NCBI GenBank assembly: GCA_964453055.1
Contig: CAYVOD010000001.1
Span: forward strand, 1-64,000
DNA length: 64,000 nucleotides
Direction of reading: 5' to 3'
From: UBA2256 sp964453055
GTDB lineage: Bacteria; Spirochaetota; Spirochaetia; Treponematales; Rectinemataceae
Shown: positions 52,162 to 61,777 of the stretch, piece by piece
Layout: each line of letters begins with the position of its first letter
Position numbering within the stretch: position 1 is the stretch's first letter
The notes under the pieces: model-generated
Databases searched by the model: none
What the model saw: the letters and a program-made list of their open reading frames with translations, nothing else
Told to the model about the DNA's origin: nothing
Translations under genes and position numbers: made by a program

Positions 52162-54942
52162 ATGAGAGTAATCGAAAGGCTTCGACGCCTGAGTTTATAC
52201 GCTGTGCTGGCGGCGTTGTTACTGGCCACGGGCTGCGCGAGCGCCCCTGCGGCCAAGGAGACGAGCCTCACCGATCTGGTCGTCGCCGGAGACATCAACG
52301 CCATCAAAAAATTCTACGCGAACCAAGAGCAGCTCAACCAGAAGGATGCCCAGGGTCTTTATCCCCTGCACTACGCGGTGCAGCGCGGAGATCCGCAGAT
52401 AGCCGAGATACTCATCGTCTTGGGAGCCAAGCCCGACGTGACTGATCCCGCGGGCAAAAGCCCGCTGCGCTATGCCATAGACAGGAAACTGCCATTAATG
52501 GCTTCGATGTTGGTGGATCGATCCGCCGACCCATTCATCGCAGACGCCTCAGGCTCTACCCCCGCCGAGGCGGCGCTCCTGGCCGGAACGGAGATGGTAC
52601 GCGCCGTATTCAACGCCAAAAACATAAACGCTTCTGGCAAGGACGGCAGGACCGTCCTCCATATGGCTTCGGACAAGCTGATGGTGAACGAGGTCGGGAC
52701 ACTCCTGGAATTGGGAGCTTCGGTTCAAACCAAGGACAAGGCGGACAGGACGGCCCTTGATCTTGCCTTGCTCTACCCAGACCGAAAAGAAGCGGCGATG
52801 ATAGCCGAGAAACTTATAAAGGGTGGCGCCAATCCGTCGTTCCCCGAATTTTCCTGGTTCGCCACTACGGTGCGCTCCAATGACTTCAACACTGTCCGGT
52901 TCAGCAACGGCAACACGCCCCTGCACGAATCCATCTCCCGTTTCCAGCTGGGCTTTGCGGATTTCTTGCTTTCCCGGGGGTTGACGCCAAATATCAAGAA
53001 CGTGAACGGCGACGCGCCCTTGCACACCACGGTAAGGACAGGATGGCTCGAAGGGGCAGAGATCCTGCTGAAGAACGGCGCCGATCCGGATATACGCGAC
53101 GCGAAGGGCAACACTTCCTTGCACTTGGCTTCGCCTCAGACGGTTCGCCTATCTATGACCAAGCTCCTCCTGCGTTACAAAGCCGATCCGTCGCTGAAAG
53201 ACATGGAGGGAAACACCGCCCTCCACAAAGCCGTCAAGCTCGCGTACGAGCCGCTTATTGTGGAAGAGCTCATAAAGGCGGGCACGCCGGTGAACTCGGC
53301 CAACCTCGATGGCGATACGCCCCTCATGATCTGCGTCAAGGCTGGAAATTATCAATATGCAGATGCGCTGATCACGGCAGGTTCCGACGTATTCCTCCGC
53401 AACCTGGCTGGCGAAAGTCCCCTTTCGATCGCCGTGGCACGCGGGACTCAGGCCGTGGACAAGATTGTCCTGGAATCCAATGTCAATAATCGGGATAATG
53501 TGGGAAACAGCGTCATAGCCACGGCTGTGGCCATGAAGGGTTCGCCGGAAGTCATCTCGCTCATTCTGGCCAAGGGAGGGGATCCCAATACGAGAAACAA
53601 TTCCGGCGACAACGCCCTACACGTAGCGGTTAGGCTGAATCTAGCCCAGCAAGGGCTTCTGCTGCTCAACGCCAAGGCCGATATCTTCCCATCAAACTCG
53701 GCAAACGAAACTCCTGTATTCCTGGCTTTAGCGGCAAAGGACGGCCCCTATGACTGGTTTTTCACCTCCGCCGTGATCACTGCCCGTGACTCGAATGGCG
53801 ATACCGTGGGTCACCTCGCGGCCCGGAAGGACTTAGCCGACGGACTGGATTACCTGCGCGGCAAGGGCGCCGATTTGGAAGCGGTGAACGCTGCCAAGGA
53901 AACTCTGCTCCACGCGGCGGTAAAAACCGACGCCGCAGAGGCTACCAGGTACCTTATAGCCAATGGCGCCGTGCTTTCGGCCCGGGACGGCAACGGCGAC
54001 GCCCCTCTCAATACGGCCGTGCTCTCGGGAGCCAAGACCTGCCTGCGGGTTTTGGTTCTATCAGGTGTCGATTTAAATGCTAGAAACTATACCGGAGAAG
54101 CTGCGCTGCACCAGGCCGTGCGCAAACAGAACAGCGAATTCGCCATCTACCTGGTCGATAGAGGCGCTTCCCTGGAAGTGCGAGACAACCGAGGCTTCAC
54201 CCCCTTGGCAGCTGCCGCCCGGGAAGCCCAAACGACGATCGCCCAGTATCTGATCAAGGCCGGCGCATTCATCGACGCCAGGGATTATGCAGGCTCGACG
54301 CCGCTCTATCAGGCGGTGGACTCTGGCCAGCTGGATCTCATCCGCGGTCTCGTGCAAGCCGGAGCAGATATACTGGCCAAAAACGCCGCAGGTGACTCCG
54401 TGCTTCTCTCGTCGCTCAAGAAGGGTTTGGGAGTAATGCGAGAAATCCTTGGCAATTCTGCTAAGGACAAGGCGGACTCGGAAGGCAAGACGCCGCTGCG
54501 GCATCTTGTGCAGGCGAGAGCCACCGTCGACGCTCTCAAGCTCGCGCTTTCCGCGGGCGCCGATCCCTCTAGCAGGGACCGCTACGCCGACACCCCTCTC
54601 CATGCCGCGATCCGGCAGAAGGACACGGAAACAGTAGCCCTCCTCCTTACCGCAGGCGCAGATCCCTTCGCTCCCAACTCCAGCAGCGAAAGCCCCATCT
54701 CTCTCGTATTGGAGGAAAACTCGGAATCTTCCTTGCGCAACTTTGTCAGCGCCGCTGGGCTGGAAACAAAGGACTCAATGGGAGAAGGTTTCCTGCATTA
54801 CGCGGTCAGGAAAAACAAGGTCGAAGCGGTCAAGGTCCTGCTCTCGCTGGGCGCGAGCAAGGCGGCTCGAAACAACGCCGGCGAAACGGCGAAGGATGTT
54901 GCCGTAGCGAAGGGGATGAACGACATTCAGGCTCTGTTCTAG
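52162..54942 (+). CDS. Large ankyrin-repeat lipoprotein
   Basis: 926 residues from ATG 52162 with AAGGAG upstream; an in-frame ATG 20 codons earlier lacks a site and would bury the signal. The lipoprotein signal is LLLATGC (Cys at about 25). After it almost the whole protein is ankyrin repeats of about 33 residues, with the usual GDTPLHxA pattern (for example GNTPLHESI, GDAPLHTTV, GNTALHKAV); I count well over twenty. No other domain is visible. It would be a surface- or periplasm-facing scaffold for protein contacts. The IS lies just upstream and may affect its promoter. Confidence 0.9.
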   Translation: MRVIERLRRLSLYAVLAALLLATGCASAPAAKETSLTDLVVAGDINAIKKFYANQEQLNQKDAQGLYPLHYAVQRGDPQIAEILIVLGAKPDVTDPAGKSPLRYAIDRKLPLMASMLVDRSADPFIADASGSTPAEAALLAGTEMVRAVFNAKNINASGKDGRTVLHMASDKLMVNEVGTLLELGASVQTKDKADRTALDLALLYPDRKEAAMIAEKLIKGGANPSFPEFSWFATTVRSNDFNTVRFSNGNTPLHESISRFQLGFADFLLSRGLTPNIKNVNGDAPLHTTVRTGWLEGAEILLKNGADPDIRDAKGNTSLHLASPQTVRLSMTKLLLRYKADPSLKDMEGNTALHKAVKLAYEPLIVEELIKAGTPVNSANLDGDTPLMICVKAGNYQYADALITAGSDVFLRNLAGESPLSIAVARGTQAVDKIVLESNVNNRDNVGNSVIATAVAMKGSPEVISLILAKGGDPNTRNNSGDNALHVAVRLNLAQQGLLLLNAKADIFPSNSANETPVFLALAAKDGPYDWFFTSAVITARDSNGDTVGHLAARKDLADGLDYLRGKGADLEAVNAAKETLLHAAVKTDAAEATRYLIANGAVLSARDGNGDAPLNTAVLSGAKTCLRVLVLSGVDLNARNYTGEAALHQAVRKQNSEFAIYLVDRGASLEVRDNRGFTPLAAAAREAQTTIAQYLIKAGAFIDARDYAGSTPLYQAVDSGQLDLIRGLVQAGADILAKNAAGDSVLLSSLKKGLGVMREILGNSAKDKADSEGKTPLRHLVQARATVDALKLALSAGADPSSRDRYADTPLHAAIRQKDTETVALLLTAGADPFAPNSSSESPISLVLEENSESSLRNFVSAAGLETKDSMGEGFLHYAVRKNKVEAVKVLLSLGASKAARNNAGETAKDVAVAKGMNDIQALF

Positions 54943-54960
54943 AAATTGTTGAGCTAGCGA

Positions 54961-55002
54961 GGCGAGCAAAAAAGCCGGGTGGCTTTTTTGCTCGCCTTTT
55001 TT
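54961..55002 (+). terminator. Terminator of the ankyrin gene
   Basis: A 16-bp perfect stem (GGCGAGCAAAAAAGCC with its complement, GGGT loop) is followed by TTTTTT, 18 bases after the stop. Confidence 0.95.
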
Positions 55003-55115
55003 ATTCAGCTTCGTTAATCTTGCTGCTAGAAGGCTTGTTCTGGGGAGGCAGACGAATTCCACTGTTTTGCGTAAGTCTATGCTGAAGGCTGGGCTTCTTT
55101 TTAATTCGGCGGAAT

Positions 55116-56144
55116 TCAGCCGCCGCATTCCGAGAGTTCTTCCCTCTCCCTAAGCTTCTCCAAGGCACGTTCCTGGATTTGCCGCACCCTTTCCCTGGTT
55201 ATTCCCAACGCCTTGCCTGTCTCTTCGAGGGTATGGGTCAGTTCGCCTGAGAGGCCGTAGCGCAGTCTCAGGATGGTGGTTTCTCGCGCGCTCAAGCCCT
55301 GAAGCACGCAGTCGAGCACTTCCTTCAAGGTGGTTTTAAAAACCTCGGAGTATGGATCGACAATCGTATCGTCGCGTATCAGCTCCGAAAGCGACGTGGA
55401 ATTGTCGTCGTCGATGGCGGAATCGAGGCTCGCCGTGCTCTGGGAAAATTCCATGACCTTGATCAGCTTCTGCCTGCTCATGTTCAGCCTGTCGGCGAGT
55501 TCGTCCAGCCCGGGATCGCGGCTGAGCTCCTGGGTTAACTGCTTCGAGGTGTAATAGCATTTTCTGATGATGTTGAGCATATGCACGGGGATCCGAATCA
55601 CCCTTCCCTGATCGGCCAGGCTTTTGATGATCGCCTGCCGAATCCACCACGTAGCGTAGGTGGAAAAGCGGTAGCCTCTGCTGTAGTCAAATCGCCCAAC
55701 AGCTTCAAGAAGCCCGATATTCCCCTCGTCTATCAGGTCCAGGAGGCCCAAGCCCCTATGCTGATAGCCCTTCGCTATCGATACCACCAGCCGGAGGTTT
55801 GCCTTTACCATTTTCTGCTTGGCGTCGGTCAGCTTCTGTTCCGTTTCCTGTATTTCGCGCTTCCCATCGATCAAGTCGTCGGAGGTGACCGCCTTTGCCC
55901 GCAAGTTTTCCAAGACTGAAGCAAGCTCGCTGATTTCCTTGCCGAGGGCTTGTTCCTCGCCGGCGCTGAGCAATTCGACCTTGGATATCTGATAGAGGTA
56001 AAGGGAGAGAGGATCCTGTTCTTCGGTCTCGGCTTTATCGTGCCTGGATTTTTTATAACTTTTATGCGCGGCTTGGGCTGAGCTTCGCAGTCCTGTACTG
56101 CCCTTAGAGGTCGAAACATCGTCATACGGCCAAGGCTGTACCAT
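55116..56144 (-). CDS. RNA polymerase sigma-70 family factor (RpoD/RpoS group)
   Basis: 342 residues. Region 1.2 is at DPLSLYLYQISKVELLS, region 2 at NLRLVVSIAKGYQHRGLGLLDLIDEGNIGL with YRFSTYATWWIRQAI, region 3 at 200-260, and region 4 with ITRERVRQIQERALEKLR. There is no long region 1.1 and no 1.2-2.1 insertion, unlike the primary sigma factor of spirochaetes, so it is probably a group 2 alternative sigma. The region 2.4 sequence matches that of factors reading TATAAT-type -10 elements. Its regulon cannot be told from the window. Confidence 0.88.
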   Translation of the reverse strand: MVQPWPYDDVSTSKGSTGLRSSAQAAHKSYKKSRHDKAETEEQDPLSLYLYQISKVELLSAGEEQALGKEISELASVLENLRAKAVTSDDLIDGKREIQETEQKLTDAKQKMVKANLRLVVSIAKGYQHRGLGLLDLIDEGNIGLLEAVGRFDYSRGYRFSTYATWWIRQAIIKSLADQGRVIRIPVHMLNIIRKCYYTSKQLTQELSRDPGLDELADRLNMSRQKLIKVMEFSQSTASLDSAIDDDNSTSLSELIRDDTIVDPYSEVFKTTLKEVLDCVLQGLSARETTILRLRYGLSGELTHTLEETGKALGITRERVRQIQERALEKLREREELSECGG

Positions 56145-56344
56145 GGTAGTTCGGCCCTTACTTTAAAAAATACCGGTCCTCGCAGAGCCGTCCGGAAGCA
56201 ATGCGATTTATTGTCATACAATATCATTACCAAAAGAAAAAATAAAGAGCCATTATATATGAAAAAAATTCGAGCTCATGAGTTCGCGCTCTGGGCTCGC
56301 TCCTTAGGCCAGCGATATAAGCGATTTTTTACATGGATTTTTTC

Positions 56345-56373
56345 TTGACAGATTTGCATATGGATTCTATTCT
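56345..56373 (+). promoter_or_regulatory. Promoter of the NagA-like/TRAP operon
   Basis: TTGACA at 56345-56350 and TATTCT at 56368-56373 are 17 bases apart, about 40 bases before the start of the first gene. The half-sites ACAGAT and ATCTGT that flank it are far apart and only suggestive of an operator for the downstream FadR-type regulator. Confidence 0.65.
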
Positions 56374-56422
56374 CGGAGTAGGATGTCATACAACGATCTG
56401 TTCACCGCAGGGGAGACTCGCT

Positions 56423-57592
56423 ATGATATATGAGGGAATTGAGGTACATACAAATGAGAGGATACGTGTCCATACCTCGGACGATCGCATCGAAGCCGTA
56501 GAGCGTCTAGCTTCCCGCGGCAAACCCGATGCCGGAATTCCGGATCCGTCGTATCTCTGTCCGGGATTCATCGATCTGCAGATAAACGGATTCGCTGGCA
56601 TCGATTACTCAAGCGAAGGCCTTGGAAGGCCAGAAATCGAGAATATAATCCGAGCCCTCGGCAGCTCGGGGACCGTACGGCACCTCGCCACGGTCATAAC
56701 CGGCTCCCGGGACAGGATCACAGAAAGCTGCGCCTCGATAGCCAGGGCACGTAGAGAAAGCTCCCTCGCCCGAACCGCCATCGCCGGCATTCATATCGAA
56801 GGTCCCTATATCTCGCCCCTGGACGGCCCTCGCGGCGCCCACGATAAAAAGCATGTGAGAAAGCCGAATTACGAGGAGTTCAAGGAATGGCAGGAGGCAG
56901 CGAACGGCGCGATCCGAATAGTAACGCTGGCGCCGGAGACGGAAGGCGCGATCGATTTCATAGCTAAGATAACCGCCGACGGGGTCATAGCATCTATTGG
57001 CCACACAGCGGCCCCGCCCGAAGCTATCCGCGCCGCCGTCGCCGCCGGAGCTCGGCTTTCGACCCATCTCGGCAACGGCAGCGCCGCGTTGATACCCCGT
57101 CTCAAGAATTACATCTGGAACCAGCTGGCGGAAGACCAGCTTTCGGCATCCATAATCGCCGATGGCTTCCATCTGCCCGACGACGTCTTGAAGGTCTTCG
57201 CCAGGACGAAAGGCCTAGAGCGCCTGATCCTGGTGAGCGACGTGGCGTTCTTGGCAGGGAGCCCCCCAGGGACCTATAACTGGGGCGACATCGTCGTCGA
57301 AGTAAATCCCGATGGCCACTTGAGCCTCAAGGGAACCGAGTTTCTCGCCGGCGCCGGCCACCTCTTAGATCGCTGCATAGCGCGATTCGCCACCGCGACG
57401 AAGGCTTCGCTCACCCAGACTATAGGCCTCTGCACAGTTAATCCAGCCCGGTTGATAAGGCTTCCACGGGAAGCGACAGAGTTCGTTCCCGGAGCCCCGG
57501 CCTGCCTGACTAAATTCCGCCCCGGCCGCGGAAGGGAAGCGCTGACAGTCGAGACCTGCGTCATCTCAGGGGAAACAGTCTATGGTCGCTGA
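56423..57592 (+). CDS. NagA-like amidohydrolase (N-acetyl-amino-sugar-6-phosphate deacetylase type)
   Basis: 389 residues from ATG 56423, with AGGGGAGA upstream; the open frame extends further but without a site. NagA-type features are PGFIDLQINGFAGIDY, the metal Glu in HIEGPYISP, the metal His in SIGHTAAPPE and in STHLGNG (NagA usually has HLFNAM), IIADGFHLP, and the catalytic Asp in LVSDV (usually TDA). It would remove acetyl from a phosphorylated N-acetyl sugar. The changed loops suggest a different sugar. It is the first gene of the operon and overlaps the regulator gene by 11 bases. Confidence 0.82.
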   Translation: MIYEGIEVHTNERIRVHTSDDRIEAVERLASRGKPDAGIPDPSYLCPGFIDLQINGFAGIDYSSEGLGRPEIENIIRALGSSGTVRHLATVITGSRDRITESCASIARARRESSLARTAIAGIHIEGPYISPLDGPRGAHDKKHVRKPNYEEFKEWQEAANGAIRIVTLAPETEGAIDFIAKITADGVIASIGHTAAPPEAIRAAVAAGARLSTHLGNGSAALIPRLKNYIWNQLAEDQLSASIIADGFHLPDDVLKVFARTKGLERLILVSDVAFLAGSPPGTYNWGDIVVEVNPDGHLSLKGTEFLAGAGHLLDRCIARFATATKASLTQTIGLCTVNPARLIRLPREATEFVPGAPACLTKFRPGRGREALTVETCVISGETVYGR

Positions 57593-58367
57593 ACTCCAGA
57601 GCATCGAAAAGCAGAACCTTTCGAGCATGGTCAAGGAAAATCTCAAATTATACTTCATCAAGAACGGGCTCAAGGCGGGGGATCCCATCCCGACAGAGCT
57701 CGAGCTGGCCTCTCGCCTCAACGTGAGCAGAACCGCGGTGCGCGAAGCCCTTAAAAGCCTGGAAGCGCTGGGGATCATAGAGGTGCGCCCGGGTATAGGC
57801 CGTTTCCTCAAGCCCTTCAATTTCGATGCTATCCTGGAGAATCTCAGCTACGGACTCGATATGGACGGGAACGACTTCTCGGACATCTTGGATGTCAGGA
57901 TCTCGCTCGAAGGCGTTTTCCTGGAGCGATATACCGGACATTACGGCGAAATCCAGATCAGGCACCTGCGGGACATAGTCGACGCCATGCGGCGCCTGGT
58001 CGCCGACGGAGGAGCCGAAGCGTCGATGATACAGCTTCATACCTTATTCCATCTTTCTCTCTATCGCGACCAAGGCAATGCCCTTCTCTTGAGCCTCATC
58101 AAGATCTTCGCCACGGTCCAGCGCAGCCTTACGCTGATGAATCGATATCGCACTCAGGACATGATGGAGTTTGTGGGCCTGCACGAAGCCCTGGTCAACG
58201 CGATAGAAGAAAAAAACCCGGCCAAGGTAAGGCAAATGCTGTTCGAGCATTTCAAGGAGGCGCTCGCCTGGAGCCGCGCCGAGACAGGATCCATCCCCTT
58301 CCCCGCGACAGCCGCCCTAACCGCTGCGGAAGAAGCGGCCAAGTCGCTGAATAGGGAGATTTCATGA
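57582..58367 (+). CDS. GntR-family regulator, FadR/FCD subfamily
   Basis: 261 residues. The winged HTH is at about 15-80 (GDPIPTELELASRLNVSRTAVREALKSLEALGIIEVRPGIGRF, shown here in part: NVSRTAVREALKSLEALG). The all-helical FCD ligand domain follows, with Asp and His residues (DVRISLE, HTLFHLSLY, HEALVNAI) placed as metal/ligand contacts. Such proteins usually repress sugar-acid or amino-sugar operons and release DNA when a pathway acid or sugar binds. It sits inside the operon, so it likely controls the operon and itself. Confidence 0.9.
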   Translation: MVAELQSIEKQNLSSMVKENLKLYFIKNGLKAGDPIPTELELASRLNVSRTAVREALKSLEALGIIEVRPGIGRFLKPFNFDAILENLSYGLDMDGNDFSDILDVRISLEGVFLERYTGHYGEIQIRHLRDIVDAMRRLVADGGAEASMIQLHTLFHLSLYRDQGNALLLSLIKIFATVQRSLTLMNRYRTQDMMEFVGLHEALVNAIEEKNPAKVRQMLFEHFKEALAWSRAETGSIPFPATAALTAAEEAAKSLNREIS

Positions 58368-58379
58368 TCGTGGAAAAAT

Positions 58380-58400
58380 CCCGCGATGGAAAGTCGCGGG
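58380..58400 (+). other. Intercistronic RNA hairpin before dctP
   Basis: CCCGCGA and TCGCGGG form a seven-bp stem with a seven-base loop between the regulator and the binding-protein gene. It has no strong T-run. It may act in mRNA processing or stability, giving the binding protein a higher level. Confidence 0.5.
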
Positions 58401-58428
58401 TTATGCAATTGCCAAGGAGGAGAATTCG

Positions 58429-59451
58429 ATGAAAAAATTCATCATCGTGCTAATCGCGGCCGCGCTTCTCGCGCCAATCGCGCTCGCGCAAACCCAGGGA
58501 GCCTCGGCGGAGAAGAAATTCACCCTCAAGCTCGCCGGAATAAAAACACCCGAGGATCCCGCGAGCAAGGCGATGGAAAAATTCGCCGAGCTGGTGGGCA
58601 AGAACACGTCAGGGACCATTTCGGTCAAGACCTTCAACAACAGCGTGCTCGGTTCGATCAACGACATGTTGAGCGGCATGCCCAATGGCATAACCGACCT
58701 GTTCTACAACACGCTGTCCTGCTACAGCTGGCTAGGTGGCGCGAAAGTGTTCAATGCCGTCTCCGCTCCCTTCATCTGGGACAATTATGACCAGCTCCAG
58801 GCTTTCCTTGATTCCGAGGTAGGCCAGGCCTGGTTCGAGGAAGCGGCCGCCAAGACTGGCGTCCGCGTGCTAGCTGCCGTCGGCGAGCTGCCGCCCCGTG
58901 AGCTGACGTCCAACAAGCCGGTCAGGTCAGCCGCCGATTTCGTCGGGCTCAAGGTGAGGACCGCCGAATCCGCCCTGGTCCAGCAGACGATGAAAAAACT
59001 GGGCGCCACCCCTGTGGTTGTTCCTTTCGCCGATCTCTACCTCGCCCTCCGCCAGGGCACGGTTGACGCGCAGGAGAACAATTTCATCACGGTCAAGAGC
59101 TCGAGCCTCTTCGAGGTGCAGAAGTACTTCATGAAGACCGACTACATAAGGGACGTCTCAGCCATATTCATCAGCGAGAATGTCTGGAAGCAGATGTCTT
59201 CGGCCCAGCGGGCGGTCGTGAAGGACGCCGCCGTCCAGGCATGCAAATTCGAAGCTGAGCAGATCGCCGCCCAAATGAACGCCACGATGGAGTTCTTGAA
59301 GAAGAACATGACCTACGTCGATGTCGACGTAAAATCCATCCAGGACAAGCTGGGAGCCAATATTTACCAGGAGTTCGACAAGGCGGGGCAGTTGTGGCCG
59401 ACCGGCACCGTCGACAAGATCTTCGATTTCAAGGCGAAGTATAAGAAATAG
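58429..59451 (+). CDS. TRAP transporter substrate-binding protein (DctP type)
   Basis: 340 residues with a signal peptide (1-21, ending IALAQ) and AAGGAGGAG before the ATG. Family blocks: SVKTFNNSVLGS, GLKVRTAESALVQQTMKKLGATPVVVPFADLYLALRQGTVDAQENN, shortened here as GLKVRTAES and LRQGTVDAQENN. The Arg in LKVRTAES is the position that binds the substrate carboxylate in this family, so the ligand should be an acid. It delivers substrate to the membrane components encoded next. Confidence 0.93.
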   Translation: MKKFIIVLIAAALLAPIALAQTQGASAEKKFTLKLAGIKTPEDPASKAMEKFAELVGKNTSGTISVKTFNNSVLGSINDMLSGMPNGITDLFYNTLSCYSWLGGAKVFNAVSAPFIWDNYDQLQAFLDSEVGQAWFEEAAAKTGVRVLAAVGELPPRELTSNKPVRSAADFVGLKVRTAESALVQQTMKKLGATPVVVPFADLYLALRQGTVDAQENNFITVKSSSLFEVQKYFMKTDYIRDVSAIFISENVWKQMSSAQRAVVKDAAVQACKFEAEQIAAQMNATMEFLKKNMTYVDVDVKSIQDKLGANIYQEFDKAGQLWPTGTVDKIFDFKAKYKK

Positions 59452-59587
59452 CGAAGCTCCCGAGCCGGGCTCGGAAGATTCGCTTTCGGATTCAAATCTG
59501 AGCGGGGTGCCGTTTAAATTCGGAACGGCGCCCCAGCGTCAAGCTGGATTCATCATCGGTGAGCCAGCTCCGGTTAGGAAGCGTGAT

Positions 59588-60883
59588 ATGGCAATACTCA
59601 TAATTTTTATCCTGATGTTTCTGCTCATGTTCCTCGGCATGGATATTTTCGTCTCCATGGCGGTTGCCGGAAGCGCGTATCTCTTCGCAACCGGGAACGG
59701 TCCTATTTCCATCATTTCCAACAACATGGTCAACGGACTTTCCAACATGTCGCTTCTCTGCATTCCTTTCTTCATACTGGTCGGCGAGCTGATGAACGTA
59801 TCCGGCATGACAGACAAGACCTTGAAATTCGCGCTCTTTTTCATCGGAAAGATCAAAGGAGGCTTGGCCCACGCCTGCATCATCGTCAACGTAATATTTT
59901 CACTGGTCTCGGGCTCGGGCCCGGCCGACGCCGCCGCCATATCTCCAATTCTGCTTCCCCAGATGAAGAAGCAAGGATACGACGAGGATTTTTCGGCGGC
60001 GCTCAACGCCGCAGCCGCCGTGCTCGGACCGATAATCCCACCCGGCATACCGATGGTCTTCCTAGCGCTGATCACCAATCTGTCGATCGGCCGGCTATTC
60101 CTGGGAGCCATGATCCCCGGCTTGATCATGGCAGGCTTTCTGCATCTTCTCGTTATCCTGAAGATCCGCAAGATGAACCTGTTGCCCACCGACGAATACC
60201 GCATGACGTGGAAGGGTTTCTGGACGGTGCTGCGCGAATCCTTCCTTTCGCTGATGGCCCCGGTCATCATAATCGCCGGCGTATTCACGGGGATAGCGAC
60301 CATTACGGAAATCGCGATCCTCGCCTCCGCGTATGTGCTTTTCGTAGGGGTTTTCGTTTACAAAAAAATCACGATCAAGAACCTGTTCGAGGTATTCAAG
60401 AAGACGGCTCAATTCTCGGCAACGATTATGGCACTGTTCGCGGTGGCGGGCATCTTCTCCTATCTGATCGCTGTCGAGGGTCTGGGCAAAGCCTTGGAAC
60501 AGCTCGTCCTACAATTCAATCCGTCACCGTTCGTGTTCCTTGTCTTAGTGAATATTTTCTTCCTGTTTCTGGGAATGATCATGGACGCGGTCCCGGCCAT
60601 GCTGATTTTCTGCCCCATGCTACTCCCCATCGCCACGAAGCTCGGCATCGACCCGACTCATTTCGGGATAGTAATCATAAGCAATCTCATGATCGGGCTT
60701 CTGACTCCCCCCGTCGGCGGTCTTCTTTTCATCGAGTCAAAATTGTCGGGTCTCTCATTCGAGCGGATAGCGCGGGCTTCGCTGCCCTTCGTAGGCGTTC
60801 TGCTGCTGTCACTGATCGTAATCACCTACGTGCCCTGGGTAGTGACGTGGCTGCCGAACCTGGTTTTCGGAGTAGCGAGGTAA
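59588..60883 (+). CDS. TRAP transporter large permease (DctM type)
   Basis: 431 residues from ATG 59588, chosen because it starts directly with the first helix (MAILIIFILMFLLMF); the open frame upstream has no site. About twelve helices are visible, with typical GSGPADAAAISPILLP, IPPGIPMVFLALI and GLLTPPVGGLLF blocks. It forms the Na+-driven channel with the small subunit. In most operons the small subunit (Q) precedes M; here M comes first. Confidence 0.93.
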   Translation: MAILIIFILMFLLMFLGMDIFVSMAVAGSAYLFATGNGPISIISNNMVNGLSNMSLLCIPFFILVGELMNVSGMTDKTLKFALFFIGKIKGGLAHACIIVNVIFSLVSGSGPADAAAISPILLPQMKKQGYDEDFSAALNAAAAVLGPIIPPGIPMVFLALITNLSIGRLFLGAMIPGLIMAGFLHLLVILKIRKMNLLPTDEYRMTWKGFWTVLRESFLSLMAPVIIIAGVFTGIATITEIAILASAYVLFVGVFVYKKITIKNLFEVFKKTAQFSATIMALFAVAGIFSYLIAVEGLGKALEQLVLQFNPSPFVFLVLVNIFFLFLGMIMDAVPAMLIFCPMLLPIATKLGIDPTHFGIVIISNLMIGLLTPPVGGLLFIESKLSGLSFERIARASLPFVGVLLLSLIVITYVPWVVTWLPNLVFGVAR

Positions 60884-60887
60884 TATC

Positions 60888-61388
60888 GTGAAAAAAGCAT
60901 TTGACAAGATCGCGCAACTTCAACTATTCGTCGCGAGCGTGCTGTTCTTCGTTATTTTCCTGGTAAATATGCTGGAAATCGTCGGCCGCTCGGCGTTCAA
61001 CCATTCCTTCCTCTGGGTATCCGATTTCAGCGTCATCTGCGTCGTCTGGATGATCTGTCTCGCCATGGCGGCATGCATCCACTACAAGGAACATCTGTTC
61101 ATGGACTTTCTCGCCCGCAAGCTTCCGACTAAACTGAGGCAGGGTTTGAATATCGTGATTTCATCGATCAGCTTCGCTTTTTTCGTGATGCTTTTTCTCA
61201 CCGGCCTTCGTACCGCAGCGACCAAGGCTTCGCTTATCTTCCCATCGATACAATGGTCGATGGTATGGTCCTTCGCAGCGCTTCCGGTATTCGCGTTTTT
61301 CTCGGCGCTCTTCATGGTCCCGAGATTGATCGATCTTTTCAAGGGAAAGGATCCGCATGAGGGCGTCGAACTGGAGTCAATTTTTTAA
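60888..61388 (+). CDS. TRAP transporter small permease (DctQ type)
   Basis: 166 residues from a GTG, with GAGGTAA upstream, five bases after the large subunit. Four helices are predicted, and the family signature RSAFNHSFLWVSDFS with the C-terminal KEHLFMDFLARKLP segment is present. It is needed for transport with the large subunit. It overlaps the frame of the cupin gene only if the longer, unlikely cupin start is used. Confidence 0.88.
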   Translation: MKKAFDKIAQLQLFVASVLFFVIFLVNMLEIVGRSAFNHSFLWVSDFSVICVVWMICLAMAACIHYKEHLFMDFLARKLPTKLRQGLNIVISSISFAFFVMLFLTGLRTAATKASLIFPSIQWSMVWSFAALPVFAFFSALFMVPRLIDLFKGKDPHEGVELESIF

Positions 61389-61401
61389 GCGGGCGGCCGG
61401 T

Positions 61402-61734
61402 ATGAAGATTGTTGTCAACGAATCGGAAGTGGTTCCCGTCAAGTTGGGCGATTATGACTATACTCCCCTACTCTCCGCGGAGAACGGCTGCCTGGCAGGA
61501 TGCAGCGCCGGCCTGCTTCTTTATACCCAGGAGGAATTTCGCCAAGGCGGAGTCCACGAGGATCAAGAAGGATTTTTCGTCCTCGAAGGAAGCGGCAGCG
61601 CGCTTATAGGAGAAAGCGAGTTTCCGCTCTCCCCGGGCTCTTGTTTCTTCGTTCCGCCGGGATCGTATCATTCGATCAAAAAGAATCCGGAATGCGAGCA
61701 CATCAAGTTATTTTTCTTCCACGCGGCGGTTTGA
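61402..61734 (+). CDS. Small cupin-domain protein
   Basis: 110 residues from ATG 61402. The cupin beta-barrel motifs are GGVHEDQEGFFVLEGSG (first metal motif, partial: one His and Glu kept) and PGSYHSIKK (His of the second). Such proteins in sugar operons act as isomerases, mutarotase-like proteins or sensors. It is placed between the transporter and the SIS gene and may bind the pathway sugar. The precise activity cannot be inferred. Confidence 0.8.
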   Translation: MKIVVNESEVVPVKLGDYDYTPLLSAENGCLAGCSAGLLLYTQEEFRQGGVHEDQEGFFVLEGSGSALIGESEFPLSPGSCFFVPPGSYHSIKKNPECEHIKLFFFHAAV

Positions 61735-61777
61735 CGGTTTTTAGGCCGCCGCGCATCACACTCACAAGGATGCGACT

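Noticed and set aside
52162..54942. Repeat array at DNA level in the ankyrin gene
   Set aside because: The similarity is between 33-residue protein repeats; the DNA copies are diverged and no tandem DNA repeat is evident.
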